From NCBI GenBank assembly GCA_903892415.1, contig CAITIQ010000157.1:1-64000 (forward strand): a DNA stretch of 64,000 nt, read 5' to 3'. The translations under genes and the position numbers were made by a program. Positions 18,036 to 27,293 of the stretch are shown in pieces. The number at the start of each line of letters is the position of its first letter. Position 1 is the stretch's first letter. The notes beneath the pieces were generated by a model, which was not told the DNA's origin, did no database searches, and worked only from the letters and a program-made list of their open reading frames with translations. This stretch comes from an uncultured delta proteobacterium. GTDB taxonomy: Bacteria > Myxococcota_A > Polyangia > Polyangiales > Polyangiaceae.

Positions 18036-19423
18036 GCCATTAGCTCGGTCAGCGGACCCGTGCAGCTTTCTTCATCCCCAAACGTATCGGTTTCGATTCC
18101 GTAGGCCTGGAGCATAGAGACCAACAAGTCGTTGTGGGGTCTTTCACCGTCGTAGTTGATGAATTGGTTCATCTTCAGGGCACCACCGCAACCGCCTGCG
18201 ACAAGGAAGTTTTGGTTCATATGCGAGTGGGTGTTACCACGGTATATTTCACTCGTGAGGATAATGCCCGTATTGTCGAGCATCGTCCCGTCGTCCTCAC
18301 CTATGTTATTCAGTGCGGTCATCAAGTAGAGCAACTGCTCCAGGTTCCACTTGCGAATGATACCCAGCTTTTGCCACGCGGCAGTCGCTGAGTCCGCTTG
18401 GTGACTGAGCCCATGCTCGTCATCGAGGATCGGTGACCCATTATGCAATAGCCACGGGTGCGGCCGATTGTTAGTTGCTGCAGAAAACTGGAGCGTCGCA
18501 ACACGCGTAAGATCGCAAGCAAACGCCATCACCAGCAAGTCGATGTGAAGCTTTGCAATTGTTGGGAAGTTAGTAGGGTCACCAAGGAACTGCTCGATCC
18601 CGAGCGGAGCTGACGAGATGGTGGGCATCTGACAGTCGCCACCAATCACGCCGCCGGTCGTGTCGAGCCGCTTCTCAACCTCACGTACTGCATCCAGATG
18701 CTGCTCTAGCTTCTTCTTGTCTTCCCCGGATAGCTTAGTAACGAGCTTCTCGTACTTTTTGTCGACGCGGTCGAGCACGCTCTTGCGCCTAAGCTTGAGT
18801 GTCTCCGCACCCTCGGGATCTGCACCGAGATCCGAGAACAGGCTATCGAAGACGTTCCACGGGTTCGTCTCATTGGGGACTGGAAGGTCGGAGCCTAGAT
18901 AGCTGCATACCGTTCGGACTTCGGTACCACCGTGATTCGTCGACTGCACACCAAGATTGAGCGTTGACCGCTTTGTGGTCTGCCCGACCGCCTTGGCGAT
19001 CTCCTGATCTAGAGAGATGCCGCTGGCCCAACCAGCAAGCGAGCCATCCCCTCCAACAAAGGTCCCCGAGTTGAGACGACGCCCCGTAAGTAGCGCCATA
19101 CCCTGCTGATGGGGTTCACCAGGCGGCTTCATACACGAGAGCATGTCCAGGCCCGTTATAAACGTTATCTTTTCACGCAGCGGCGCTAGCACGCTCCAAT
19201 AGTTTGAGAACTCCGGCGTGGGAGTCTCATAACTGCCGTTAGGCGTGTACATGTAGATGAAGCGCTTTGGAAACCGACCGGCACGCTGTTGTGCTGTTGA
19301 GACCTTCTCGATGCGCTTCTGGTCCTCTGGGGAGCACCCCAGACTTCCCATTAGCGGGAGCGCGAGGGATGCGCCGCCGAGGCCCTTTAGGAACGTCCTT
19401 CGCGGGAGGATGAGACGGCTCAC
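18032..19423 (-). CDS. DUF1552 protein, Tat-exported probable lipoprotein
   Basis: A twin-arginine leader, PRRTFLKGLGGASLALPLMG, is followed by SLGC, a possible lipobox. The 463-residue body has the DUF1552 features: FPKRFIYMYTPNGS, FITGLDML, SLDQEIAK and HSHMNQNFLVAGG. DUF1552 proteins are almost always encoded next to DUF1592 proteins in myxobacteria and planctomycetes; their role is unknown, with a sulfatase-like fold suggested. It overlaps both neighbours by 4 bases (DUF1592 gene upstream, FAD oxidase downstream). Confidence 0.88.
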   Translation of the reverse strand: MSRLILPRRTFLKGLGGASLALPLMGSLGCSPEDQKRIEKVSTAQQRAGRFPKRFIYMYTPNGSYETPTPEFSNYWSVLAPLREKITFITGLDMLSCMKPPGEPHQQGMALLTGRRLNSGTFVGGDGSLAGWASGISLDQEIAKAVGQTTKRSTLNLGVQSTNHGGTEVRTVCSYLGSDLPVPNETNPWNVFDSLFSDLGADPEGAETLKLRRKSVLDRVDKKYEKLVTKLSGEDKKKLEQHLDAVREVEKRLDTTGGVIGGDCQMPTISSAPLGIEQFLGDPTNFPTIAKLHIDLLVMAFACDLTRVATLQFSAATNNRPHPWLLHNGSPILDDEHGLSHQADSATAAWQKLGIIRKWNLEQLLYLMTALNNIGEDDGTMLDNTGIILTSEIYRGNTHSHMNQNFLVAGGCGGALKMNQFINYDGERPHNDLLVSMLQAYGIETDTFGDEESCTGPLTELMA

Positions 19424-21162
19424 TTCGCCTCCGAATTGGCTAGTCGATAAAGAAATGCGTCGGATTGCGTGAGCGCAACCAGAAGCTCACGAACGTTGCC
19501 GCCAGAGCTTTCAAAGGCGCGATGAGCGTTCGACAACGAACAGACGTCTTCTGCAGTCTCACCACGCCCGTAGGCGAAGCGGAACCACATGGTTGCGTAA
19601 CAAGCTTTCACCTCCTCGCTGGTCGCCAGCCTCTCGCTCAGCTCGCGCAAGCCAACGAACGTCCCGTCGACGTCGGAGTCGACGATGGCCCCCGACGCAT
19701 CAATCGGAAGTCCGTTGTTCTCGGTGGTGCGGTACCGACCCAGAGAATCAAAGTTCTCGAAGCCGAAGCCCAACGGGTCCATGAGTCGGTGACAAGCCGA
19801 GCAGGCTGGGTTGCTCGAGTGTTCCGCGAAGCGCTCGCGCGTTGTAGCGTCCAGGCTTGGCTCTGGGGCCTCGAATACGAGGTCTGGCGGCGGGGGCGCG
19901 AGGGTGTCGCAAAGGAACGCCTCCCGTACGAGCTTTCCTCGGTGAATCGGCGACGTTTGGTTCGTGTGCGCATTGTACGCGAGGATCGCTCCCATCGAAA
20001 GCAAGCCAGAGTGTTGCTCTGCGCCGAAGTCGATTCGCTCAAAGCCATCGCCCGAGGAAGTAACCCCGTACAGGCCAGCAAGTTCGCCGTTGGCAAACGT
20101 GTAGTTGGCCGTAAGCAGCGTCCCAAAGTCCCCGGGACCATCAAAAACGACGTGGTCCACGAACGTCATCATCTCTTCACGCATCAACGCACCAATTGCT
20201 GGCGACCACTCTGGAAACAACTCCGGGTCCTTGGTGACGTTGTTCACACGATCGTAGTCAAGCCATTGCTGATGGAAGGTTGCTACAGCATCTCGCGCAC
20301 GAGGATCGGCGAGCATGCGACGAGCCTGAGTGGCGACCTGCTCTTTGGTGGTCAGTTGGTCTGCTTCCGCTTGCGCAAACAGCTCATCATCCGGCATTGA
20401 GCCCCAAAGGAAGAACGAGAGGCGTGACGCCATTTCCCAAGAATTCAACGGGACGATCTCGACGCCTTCGGCCGTAGCGAAGGGCAGTACGCCCTCACCC
20501 AATTCAACGCGATATAGAAAGTCAGGGGACTGCAAGAAGGCTTCGAGCACCATGCCCACGCCCTCGCGAAAGACCGTCTCCTCTGGATTCTCAGCGTCTG
20601 CGTAGACCTCCGACGCAGCACCGAAAACCTCGTCGAAGCGAGCGACCTCTTCCTCGGTGAGCGGACGCCTAAACGCTTTTTTTCCGAAGGACGCGATAAA
20701 GCTGCGAATGCAAACGCGCTGCTCTTCGCTCGTGGTCGTAACCGAACAACTGGTGAGCGCTTCCGGGTCGCTATTGGCCATTTGACTCACCGTCTCGGCG
20801 AGCGTCATGTACTTCTCAGCCAGCAGCGGCGAAACGTTGAGGGCGGCAGCATTGTTGGCGAAACCAAGCGCCTCCTCCTCAGCAGGAAGTTCATTCGCCG
20901 GCTCGCCCACGACACCAAGCAGATCGCGCACGGTGTTGTTGTACTCGGGACGGGTGAGTCGCCGAATGGGCGACTTCCCTGGAGAGATCTGGCTGTTGCA
21001 GAGCGGTTCAACAACAGCTTGCGTCTCCTCTCCGTCCCCAATGTCACCCACGCAACCTTGAACGGAGAGAGCCAAGACTACGGGCGCAAAGAGCGGACTC
21101 CATAAGCCCGCCCCGCGAGATAACCGCTTCGGAAACAGTTGCAAACGGCTGGCGCGACCCAT
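19420..21162 (-). CDS. DUF1592-family (Planctomycete-type) cytochrome-like lipoprotein
   Basis: The signal peptide ends at SVQGC. The domain order of this family is visible. It starts with SPIRRLTRPEYNNTVRDLLG (DUF1587). Next come FRRPLTEEEVARFDEVF (DUF1595), LYRVELGE and MASRLSFFLWGSMPDDELF (DUF1592), and HRGKLVREAFLCD (DUF1588). Last is CSACHRLMDPLGFGFENFD (DUF1588/1585), with a CxxCH haem-c motif. It is probably an extracytoplasmic c-type cytochrome that takes part in degradation or oxidation of a polymer with the DUF1552 partner. It is the first gene of the three-gene run. Confidence 0.88.
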   Translation of the reverse strand: MGRASRLQLFPKRLSRGAGLWSPLFAPVVLALSVQGCVGDIGDGEETQAVVEPLCNSQISPGKSPIRRLTRPEYNNTVRDLLGVVGEPANELPAEEEALGFANNAAALNVSPLLAEKYMTLAETVSQMANSDPEALTSCSVTTTSEEQRVCIRSFIASFGKKAFRRPLTEEEVARFDEVFGAASEVYADAENPEETVFREGVGMVLEAFLQSPDFLYRVELGEGVLPFATAEGVEIVPLNSWEMASRLSFFLWGSMPDDELFAQAEADQLTTKEQVATQARRMLADPRARDAVATFHQQWLDYDRVNNVTKDPELFPEWSPAIGALMREEMMTFVDHVVFDGPGDFGTLLTANYTFANGELAGLYGVTSSGDGFERIDFGAEQHSGLLSMGAILAYNAHTNQTSPIHRGKLVREAFLCDTLAPPPPDLVFEAPEPSLDATTRERFAEHSSNPACSACHRLMDPLGFGFENFDSLGRYRTTENNGLPIDASGAIVDSDVDGTFVGLRELSERLATSEEVKACYATMWFRFAYGRGETAEDVCSLSNAHRAFESSGGNVRELLVALTQSDAFLYRLANSEAK

Positions 21163-21228
21163 TGACCAAAGACCTCCTAAGAGCTGCCAATGTTAGCGCA
21201 CCAACAAGCGATATGCCTTAAGAAACCC

Positions 21229-22584
21229 TCATGATTCGGGCTTGGTACCCGGTCCAGAAAGCAGCAAGCCGAGCGCAGCACCACCCTGTCCGAGCGCAGC
21301 CGAGGCGGCGAGGTGTCCGAGTAGTTGCTCCCGATTGTCGAGCACACTCAAGGACTGCATTTCGAGTGCGCCAATGCGATCCTCCGGGGTGAACGGAGCA
21401 TCCTCGACGCGCTCCATCGATAGTTTGTGGGGTGCGTAGGCCATTCGTTCAGCCTTTGTTGAAAGGAGCGTGTAGTCATCGCCGCGCCGAAGCTCGAGCG
21501 TCACTTCGCCGGTAATGGAAGGACACAGCCAACGCACCAAGGCGTCTTTGAGCATCCAGCTCTCCGGGTCGTACCAACGACCTTCGTACAAGAGCCGACC
21601 AAGCCGTCGACCAAGCGTGAAGTACAAATCGAGGGTACTTTCGTTGTAGATCGCCGAAAGTAGTCGCTCGTAGGCCAGGTGAAACAGCGCCATTCCTGGC
21701 GCTTCATAGATACCGCGGCTCTTTGCCTCGATCACGCGGTTCTCAATCTGATCGCTCATCCCGAGACCGTGGCGTCCGCCAATGACGTTCGCCTCCTGCA
21801 TCGCCTCCAAGGCCGAGCCGAGTGTGCGGCCATTCAAACCGACGGGCTGCCCCTTCTCGAAGGTCACCGTGACCCGCTCGCTGGGAATCGCAACCTCAGG
21901 TCGATAGGGCGCCACGCCCATGATCGGCTGAACGATCGTCATCGACACATCGAGGCTCTCTAGGTCTTTGGCTTCGTGGGTGGCGCCAAGCAGGTTAGCG
22001 TCGGTGCTGTACGCCTTCTCGGTTCCCATCTTGTACGGCAGCCCGCGCTTGATGAGGTACTCGCTCATCTCCGTCCGTCCACCGAAGGCCTCGACAAACT
22101 TCACGTCCAGCCAAGGCTTGTAGATTCGGAGTTCGGGCTCGACCAAGATTCCGTAGCGAAAAAAGCGCTGGATATCGTTGCCCTTGTGGGTGCTGCCATC
22201 CCCGAAGATGGTAACCCCGTCCTCACTCATCGCCTTGACGATAGCCGTGGCGGTAACCGCGCGACCAAGGGGGGTCGTGTTGAAGTACTTTTTGCCACCA
22301 CTGGTCAGATGAAAGGCCCCCGTCTGAATCGCGACGATGCCCTCTCTTGCCATGGCCTCACGACAATCGAGCAGCCGCGCCTTCTTGGCCCCATGAGTAA
22401 GCGCAATCGGAGGGATGTCCGTCGGCGTTGCTTCGTCGGGCTGGGCGAGGTCTGCGGTGTAGGCAAACACGTCCACCCCCTGCTCGGCCATCCAAGCAAC
22501 AGCGGCGCGTGTATCCAAACCGCCAGAAAACGCGATTCCAATTCGGGTGCCGGGAGGCGGGAGCTTGCGATGAATGCGACTCAT
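21229..22584 (-). CDS. argG: Argininosuccinate synthase, E. coli-type long form
   Basis: A 451-residue protein, close to the 447 of E. coli ArgG. It has [14 protein letters not shown] (ATP pyrophosphatase loop), [54 protein letters not shown] and [13 protein letters not shown]. It joins citrulline and aspartate in arginine synthesis. The P-loop normally reads SGGLDTS; here the residue after Thr is Arg (codon CGC, one base from AGC). The rest of the active site looks intact, so the gene is probably functional, but this substitution deserves checking. It is monocistronic by spacing. Confidence 0.93.
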   Translation of the reverse strand: MSRIHRKLPPPGTRIGIAFSGGLDTRAAVAWMAEQGVDVFAYTADLAQPDEATPTDIPPIALTHGAKKARLLDCREAMAREGIVAIQTGAFHLTSGGKKYFNTTPLGRAVTATAIVKAMSEDGVTIFGDGSTHKGNDIQRFFRYGILVEPELRIYKPWLDVKFVEAFGGRTEMSEYLIKRGLPYKMGTEKAYSTDANLLGATHEAKDLESLDVSMTIVQPIMGVAPYRPEVAIPSERVTVTFEKGQPVGLNGRTLGSALEAMQEANVIGGRHGLGMSDQIENRVIEAKSRGIYEAPGMALFHLAYERLLSAIYNESTLDLYFTLGRRLGRLLYEGRWYDPESWMLKDALVRWLCPSITGEVTLELRRGDDYTLLSTKAERMAYAPHKLSMERVEDAPFTPEDRIGALEMQSLSVLDNREQLLGHLAASAALGQGGAALGLLLSGPGTKPES

Positions 22585-22782
22585 TGGCGCGCCTTAACAC
22601 GCCTCTGCCGGCGCGAAACGCGGATTACGGGCTGGGGACGGCGTGGCCTCGCTCTGCAACAGGTTCAGCTCGGAAGCAGATGCCGAAATCAAATCCGGCG
22701 GCGAACTCGCGGGGCCGGAAGCAGCCCCAAAGGCTGCCCAAGAGGTTGCGCCCAGTGCAGATAATGGCCCCTTATGCCACGC

Positions 22783-23388
22783 TCACGCCCCCTTCGCGAT
22801 TTTCTCTTTCATCTTTGAGACGAGGGCCGCGTAGCCATCTTTCTTGAGGATTTTGACGAACTGAGAGCGATAGCTATCAACCAGGCTCACGCCCTCCGTG
22901 TTGATGTCCTCGATCTGCCATTTGCCCCCCCCCTTGTTCCCCATCCGGAAAGCTATCTCAATGGGCTCCTCACGAGAGTCGGTCTTGCTCTTGGCCTTGG
23001 TTTTTACGACGAAAACCGTGTCTGAGACCTTCTCTTCAGACACGTATTCAATGTCGTAGGCCAGAGTCTTCTTGAGGTTTCGCTCGTAAGCCTTTTGCAC
23101 CAACTGCTTCAAAAGGCTTGAAAACTCTTTTTGATCCTTCTCCGCGAGCTTCTGCCACTCATCTCCAAGAGAAGCTTTTGCCAGCCAGTCGTAGTCGAGA
23201 AGCTCGTCAAAAATCGCAGCGATCTTCTTGGATGAGGAGCCGTCCTTGTTCGCTTCGATCAGACGGAAAAGCTCCGTCTGTTTGCTCTTCACGACATCCG
23301 TAGGCGGGCCTGCCCAAGCTTGACCCGGGACGGCGGCAGCCGAAAGTAGCGCAGCAAATGCGAGGGCGAACAAAGGCTTGAGATTCAC
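22783..23388 (-). CDS. MlaC/Ttg2D-type phospholipid-binding periplasmic protein
   Basis: A signal peptide ending in AWA is followed by a 175-residue helical-beta domain of the MlaC (toluene tolerance) family: ELLDYDWLAKASLGDEW, FSSLLKQLVQKAYERN and a GKWQIEDINTEGVSLVDSYRSQFVKIL ending typical of the family. MlaC carries phospholipids across the periplasm for the Mla system. No mlaD/E/F genes lie beside it, so its transporter is elsewhere. About 198 bases separate it from argG; I saw no gene there. Confidence 0.88.
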   Translation of the reverse strand: MNLKPLFALAFAALLSAAAVPGQAWAGPPTDVVKSKQTELFRLIEANKDGSSSKKIAAIFDELLDYDWLAKASLGDEWQKLAEKDQKEFSSLLKQLVQKAYERNLKKTLAYDIEYVSEEKVSDTVFVVKTKAKSKTDSREEPIEIAFRMGNKGGGKWQIEDINTEGVSLVDSYRSQFVKILKKDGYAALVSKMKEKIAKGA

Positions 23389-23524
23389 TCGTGGCTCCTA
23401 ATGTCGACGGTTGGCTGATGATCTTACGGCGAACGGCTTGCAGGTATCCCCGTCGCAAAACTGCTGCCTGAAAGCAACGACAGACTGGACGCACACCTGA
23501 CGAACAAGGCAGCGTAGGTATTCA

Positions 23525-24880
23525 TCAGCCGTCAACTTCCACGGGGTCTTCCGAAACGACAGCTTCCTGCTCAACCCATGGGAGTCGCACAGAAAAAATT
23601 GTGCCACCTAGGACCCCGCTCTCCACGGATACTCTCCAGCCGTGGCCATCGACAATACTCTTGACGACTGCCAAGCCAACGCCCGTTCCGTGCGAGCGAG
23701 TCGTGTAGAAGGCGTCAAATATCCTGTCCGCTGCGTCCGCAGGTATGCCGGGGCCTTGGTCAATCACTCGGATGAAGGTGTCGTTGTTCGCGACTCGCTC
23801 AAGCTCGACCACTACGGTGGCGCCGGCGCCACTCGCTTGAACAGCATTTCGGATAAGGTTCCAGAGCAGCTGGCGTAGCTTGGCGGCATCTGCTCGCACC
23901 CGCAGCGTTTGAGGACCGCGGAACTCAACCTGAACGTCCTCGCCGCGCCCTGACTTGGCCGCAAGCGCTACCACATCCTGAGATGTCTGAGCCAAGTCGA
24001 CCCAAGCCAAGTTCGGCGGTTGAGGACGCGCTAAGTCCAACATGTCTTCAACAAGGTCGTTGAGGCGACTCGCCTCGCGGTACACGATGTCACATAGGGC
24101 GCGGTCTTCGTCCGTGAGTTGGGGGCTCGATCGCAACAGCTCTATTGAGCCCGAGATCCCTCCCAATGGATTGCGGATCTCGTGCGCCAACCCAGCGGCC
24201 AACCGACCAAGCCCCGCGAGACGCTCGGCATTGACAGCTCGCTCCTCGGCTCGAGCAAGATCGCCACCCGCTGTTGATAGACGCTCCGCGAGGTATCCGC
24301 ACATCGCGGCCACGACTAGGAGCGCCGATAGATTTGCAACCAACGGGTAAGCCGCTGTCGCCCAGGTTAGAGAGAAGACCCCCACATCCTGATCGGGTGG
24401 GGGTGGCAACAGACCGCTTACGAGCAGAGCTGTCACGGCCACGTAGGCAACTGCGCCCGAGCAGAACCCAACGACAGCTCCACGAGCACCGAGAGCAATC
24501 GCAGCAGCCACGCTGGTCAATCCATACAGCGAGACGGCGCCACTCCCGGCGCCACCAGTCAGGTAGACGATCGAACTCCATAGCAGCTGGTCAGTAATGA
24601 CCTGCGTGTAGGCGATGGCAGTATGTAGTCGGGCGCGTCGCAACAGCGCAGCGTAGACCGCCGCAAATGCGTAACCCGCCACAACTGTGCCGAAGGCGAC
24701 CGTTGAAGATACGCCGCCAGTCACGCCGCGAAGGTAGACCAGCGCTACCAACGCCAAGAATAGAGTGAGGACCGAAAGCCGAACTGCGGAGAGACCGATT
24801 AGCCGACGCGCAAGTGTCGCTGACGCATCCCGCCGCACCAACGTGGATGACGAAGGTGGCGCCAAATCCACGCGGCTCAA
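23525..24880 (-). CDS. pilS: PilS-like membrane sensor histidine kinase
   Basis: About six membrane helices fill the first 190 residues, followed by a linker. HisKA has RLAAGLAHEIRNPLGGISGS (phosphoacceptor His about 235). HATPase has NLIRNAVQAS (N box), DQGPGIP (G1) and GTGVGLAVV (G2). PilS kinases regulate pilin transcription through PilR. The TTG start overlaps the pilC stop (TTGA). The order pilC-pilS is that of the Myxococcus pilBTCSR cluster, but pilR does not follow here. Whether it really controls pili is inferred from position. Confidence 0.8.
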   Translation of the reverse strand: MSRVDLAPPSSSTLVRRDASATLARRLIGLSAVRLSVLTLFLALVALVYLRGVTGGVSSTVAFGTVVAGYAFAAVYAALLRRARLHTAIAYTQVITDQLLWSSIVYLTGGAGSGAVSLYGLTSVAAAIALGARGAVVGFCSGAVAYVAVTALLVSGLLPPPPDQDVGVFSLTWATAAYPLVANLSALLVVAAMCGYLAERLSTAGGDLARAEERAVNAERLAGLGRLAAGLAHEIRNPLGGISGSIELLRSSPQLTDEDRALCDIVYREASRLNDLVEDMLDLARPQPPNLAWVDLAQTSQDVVALAAKSGRGEDVQVEFRGPQTLRVRADAAKLRQLLWNLIRNAVQASGAGATVVVELERVANNDTFIRVIDQGPGIPADAADRIFDAFYTTRSHGTGVGLAVVKSIVDGHGWRVSVESGVLGGTIFSVRLPWVEQEAVVSEDPVEVDG

Positions 24881-26079
24881 TCCGACTTGATCTTGCCCGC
24901 GAGATCGAAGATGGGCAGGTACATGGCGATTAGGACTGTCCCGACCATTCCGCCCACGATCACCATGAGGATCGGCTCCAAGAGGGACGTTAGCGCTGCG
25001 ACGGCAACGTCCACCTCGTCCTCATAGAAGTCGGCCACCTTGTTAAGCATCGTGTCCAAAGCGCCTGTCTGTTCACCGACCGCGACCATCTGCACGACCA
25101 TGCCAGGGAAGACGTTCGCCTCGCGCAACGGGTCAGCTAAGTTCTTGCCCTCGGAAATCTTGCTCCGGCAGTAGATGAGCGATTCCTCAATCACGATGTT
25201 ACCGGCGGTCTTGGCGACAATGTCCAAGGCATCAAGGATGGGAACGCCAGAAGAAAGCAGTGTTCCAAGCGTTCTGGTAAAGCGAGCAACGGCGATTTTC
25301 TGCATGACAGGCCCCATGATCGGGAGCCAAAGGATCATGCGGTGGAGAAAGCGCCTGCCGGCTCGGGTACGGACAACGGAGACAACCCCGATCACCGCCG
25401 CGATGCCAACCAAAACGATCAGCCACAGATAATTGAAAAACCCCCGTGACACCGAGATGACCGTCTTAGTGAGCCACGGCAGGCCATCTGCCGCGCCGAA
25501 CTCCTTAAACATGTTCTCGAAGGCGGGAATGACCCACCCAAGGAGCACCACCATGACGACGGCCATGATGATCATAACGGCGGTCGGGTAGGTGAGCGCG
25601 CCACGAACCTGCCGGGCAAGTTTGACGTTCTTCTCAATGTAGACGGCCAAACGATTGAGAATCGTGTCCAGGATGCCGCCTAGCTCGCCAGCGTGCACCA
25701 AGTTCACAAACAGGTCGTTGAAGATCTTGGGATGCCGCTTTAGCGCATCACTGAAAGTGGCGCCTTGCTCCACCGTGGCTTTGATCTCGCGGATGACCTG
25801 CTGAAACGACTTGTTCGACTCTTGGTTGCCCAAAATCTCGAGACATTGGACGAGTGGCAAACCCGCGTCGATCATGGTGGCGAACTGGCGAATGAACTTC
25901 ACCAAGTCCTGCGAGGTGACGCCGGTGCCGAACTTGAGGTTGAACTTCTTGGTGACTTTGGTGGGATTGAGCTGCTGCGCGCGCAACTTCGAGAGGACGG
26001 CGGCCTCATTCTCGGCCTCCATCGTACCCTTGCGCGTTTCGCCCATGCGACCGCGCGCTTCCCAGACAAACTCAGCCAT
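24877..26079 (-). CDS. pilC: Type IV pilus inner-membrane platform protein PilC
   Basis: A 400-residue GspF/PilC protein. Two homologous T2SSF domains are visible: FIRQFATMIDAGLPLVQCLEIL and FTRTLGTLLSSGVPILDALDIV. Each is followed by the signature LVHAGELGGILD or VAVGEQTGALD. Three membrane helices follow the usual pattern. The start M-A-E-F-V-W-E-A-R-G is typical of the family; longer starts add an unconserved 31 residues. It anchors the pilus motor. pilB and pilT are absent; the upstream divergent gene, 95 bases away, is a hydrolase. Confidence 0.9.
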   Translation of the reverse strand: MAEFVWEARGRMGETRKGTMEAENEAAVLSKLRAQQLNPTKVTKKFNLKFGTGVTSQDLVKFIRQFATMIDAGLPLVQCLEILGNQESNKSFQQVIREIKATVEQGATFSDALKRHPKIFNDLFVNLVHAGELGGILDTILNRLAVYIEKNVKLARQVRGALTYPTAVMIIMAVVMVVLLGWVIPAFENMFKEFGAADGLPWLTKTVISVSRGFFNYLWLIVLVGIAAVIGVVSVVRTRAGRRFLHRMILWLPIMGPVMQKIAVARFTRTLGTLLSSGVPILDALDIVAKTAGNIVIEESLIYCRSKISEGKNLADPLREANVFPGMVVQMVAVGEQTGALDTMLNKVADFYEDEVDVAVAALTSLLEPILMVIVGGMVGTVLIAMYLPIFDLAGKIKSD

Positions 26080-26174
26080 TTTTCTGGTCCAGTCTCCGCT
26101 GCCAAAAGCTCGGGCGCCCCGAGGATCGGAGCGACCGCAGCTAGCATACGCGGGGTTTTCGGCACCGGTCAAAA

Positions 26175-27284
26175 ATGACTGCTACAACCGCGTCTGAGTT
26201 GGACAGCGTCGCAGAATTGGTAGTCCATAAGTTCGGAGCTGCACCAGCCGCCGTGTGTGCAGCGGTGCGCGGGGAGCGTTGGGGGGTTGGGGTGAGTGGC
26301 GCCGTGGGGGAGCACCCAGCCTTGGCTGAAACGCCGTTCGACCTTGCTAGCATCACCAAGTCCTTCGTCGCTATCACTGCGGCGCGATTGGCGAGGCTCA
26401 GGCACCTGCTCTTGAGGGAGCCATTAGTCGAGTTCCTTCCCGAGCTCGCCCGGACGCCATCGGCCCAGATCCCGCTGGAGCTATTCCTCGCACACCGCGC
26501 GGGTCTCGAAGCTCATCAACGCTTGTTTGAGTCAGCAATCGAAGGCCGGCCGATTTCACTCCTGGAAGGGGTGGTACGAGCTGCAGAAGCAAGGCGCCAA
26601 GACTGCATTGATTCGACCTGCCCAGCCGAGGGCTTTCTACCGGTTTACAGTGACATGGGTTACTTGCTGGTTGGGGAAGCACTCGCGCGACGCACGGGGG
26701 AACCACTTGCGGCACTCGTTCGTCGGGAGGTTCTCGGCCCGCTTGGCATCGATGACACCGTCGGCTCGGCGGAAGAGCTCGCCTCACTGATTCCTCACTT
26801 TGCGGACGTCGTCGCGCCAACGGAAGTGGTTCCGTGGCGAGGGGGCGTGGTTCGAGGCATCGTGCATGACGAGAACGCGATGGTGCTTTCTGGACTGGGA
26901 CTCTCCGGACATGCCGGTCTTTTCGGAGACGCGCCGTCGGTCATGCGCTTTGGGGAAGCTTTACTCAATGCTCTCAACGCAGATGACGGGTGGCTAGGCC
27001 CAGGCGACCTGAAGCCGCTGTTACGACCGAGACCAGGAGGGTCGTTGCTCGCGGGATTTGATAGCCGTAGCGCAGAGAAGCCTAGTAGTGGCTCCCGAGT
27101 AAGCAGGGCTACTTTTGGGCATCTTGGTTTCACCGGCACAAGTCTATGGATCGACCCCAAACAAGCCTTCGTTGGCGTCCTGCTAACCAATCGGGTTCAC
27201 CCGACGCGTGAGCACCTCGCCATCCGAGAAGCTAGGCCCGCGGCTTACGATGCGATGTTCGACGCGCTAGCGCCGACCAGCTAG
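26175..27284 (+). CDS. Serine hydrolase, beta-lactamase class C-like fold
   Basis: The SxxK motif SITK (about residue 60) and a later Y-S-D (in PVYSDMGYLLVGEAL), equivalent to the Y-x-N of class C beta-lactamases and DD-peptidases, identify the family. The third motif, usually H/K-x-G, is LGFTGTSLWID near the C-terminus. No signal peptide is apparent, so it may act in the cytoplasm as an esterase or peptidase. It is followed 9 bases later by the UbiB-like gene. Confidence 0.85.
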   Translation: MTATTASELDSVAELVVHKFGAAPAAVCAAVRGERWGVGVSGAVGEHPALAETPFDLASITKSFVAITAARLARLRHLLLREPLVEFLPELARTPSAQIPLELFLAHRAGLEAHQRLFESAIEGRPISLLEGVVRAAEARRQDCIDSTCPAEGFLPVYSDMGYLLVGEALARRTGEPLAALVRREVLGPLGIDDTVGSAEELASLIPHFADVVAPTEVVPWRGGVVRGIVHDENAMVLSGLGLSGHAGLFGDAPSVMRFGEALLNALNADDGWLGPGDLKPLLRPRPGGSLLAGFDSRSAEKPSSGSRVSRATFGHLGFTGTSLWIDPKQAFVGVLLTNRVHPTREHLAIREARPAAYDAMFDALAPTS

Positions 27285-27293
27285 AGTCGCGGC

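Noticed and set aside
19465..20400. Plus-strand open frame of 311 codons inside the DUF1592 gene
   Set aside because: The minus strand carries the complete ordered motif set of the family; the plus product matches nothing.
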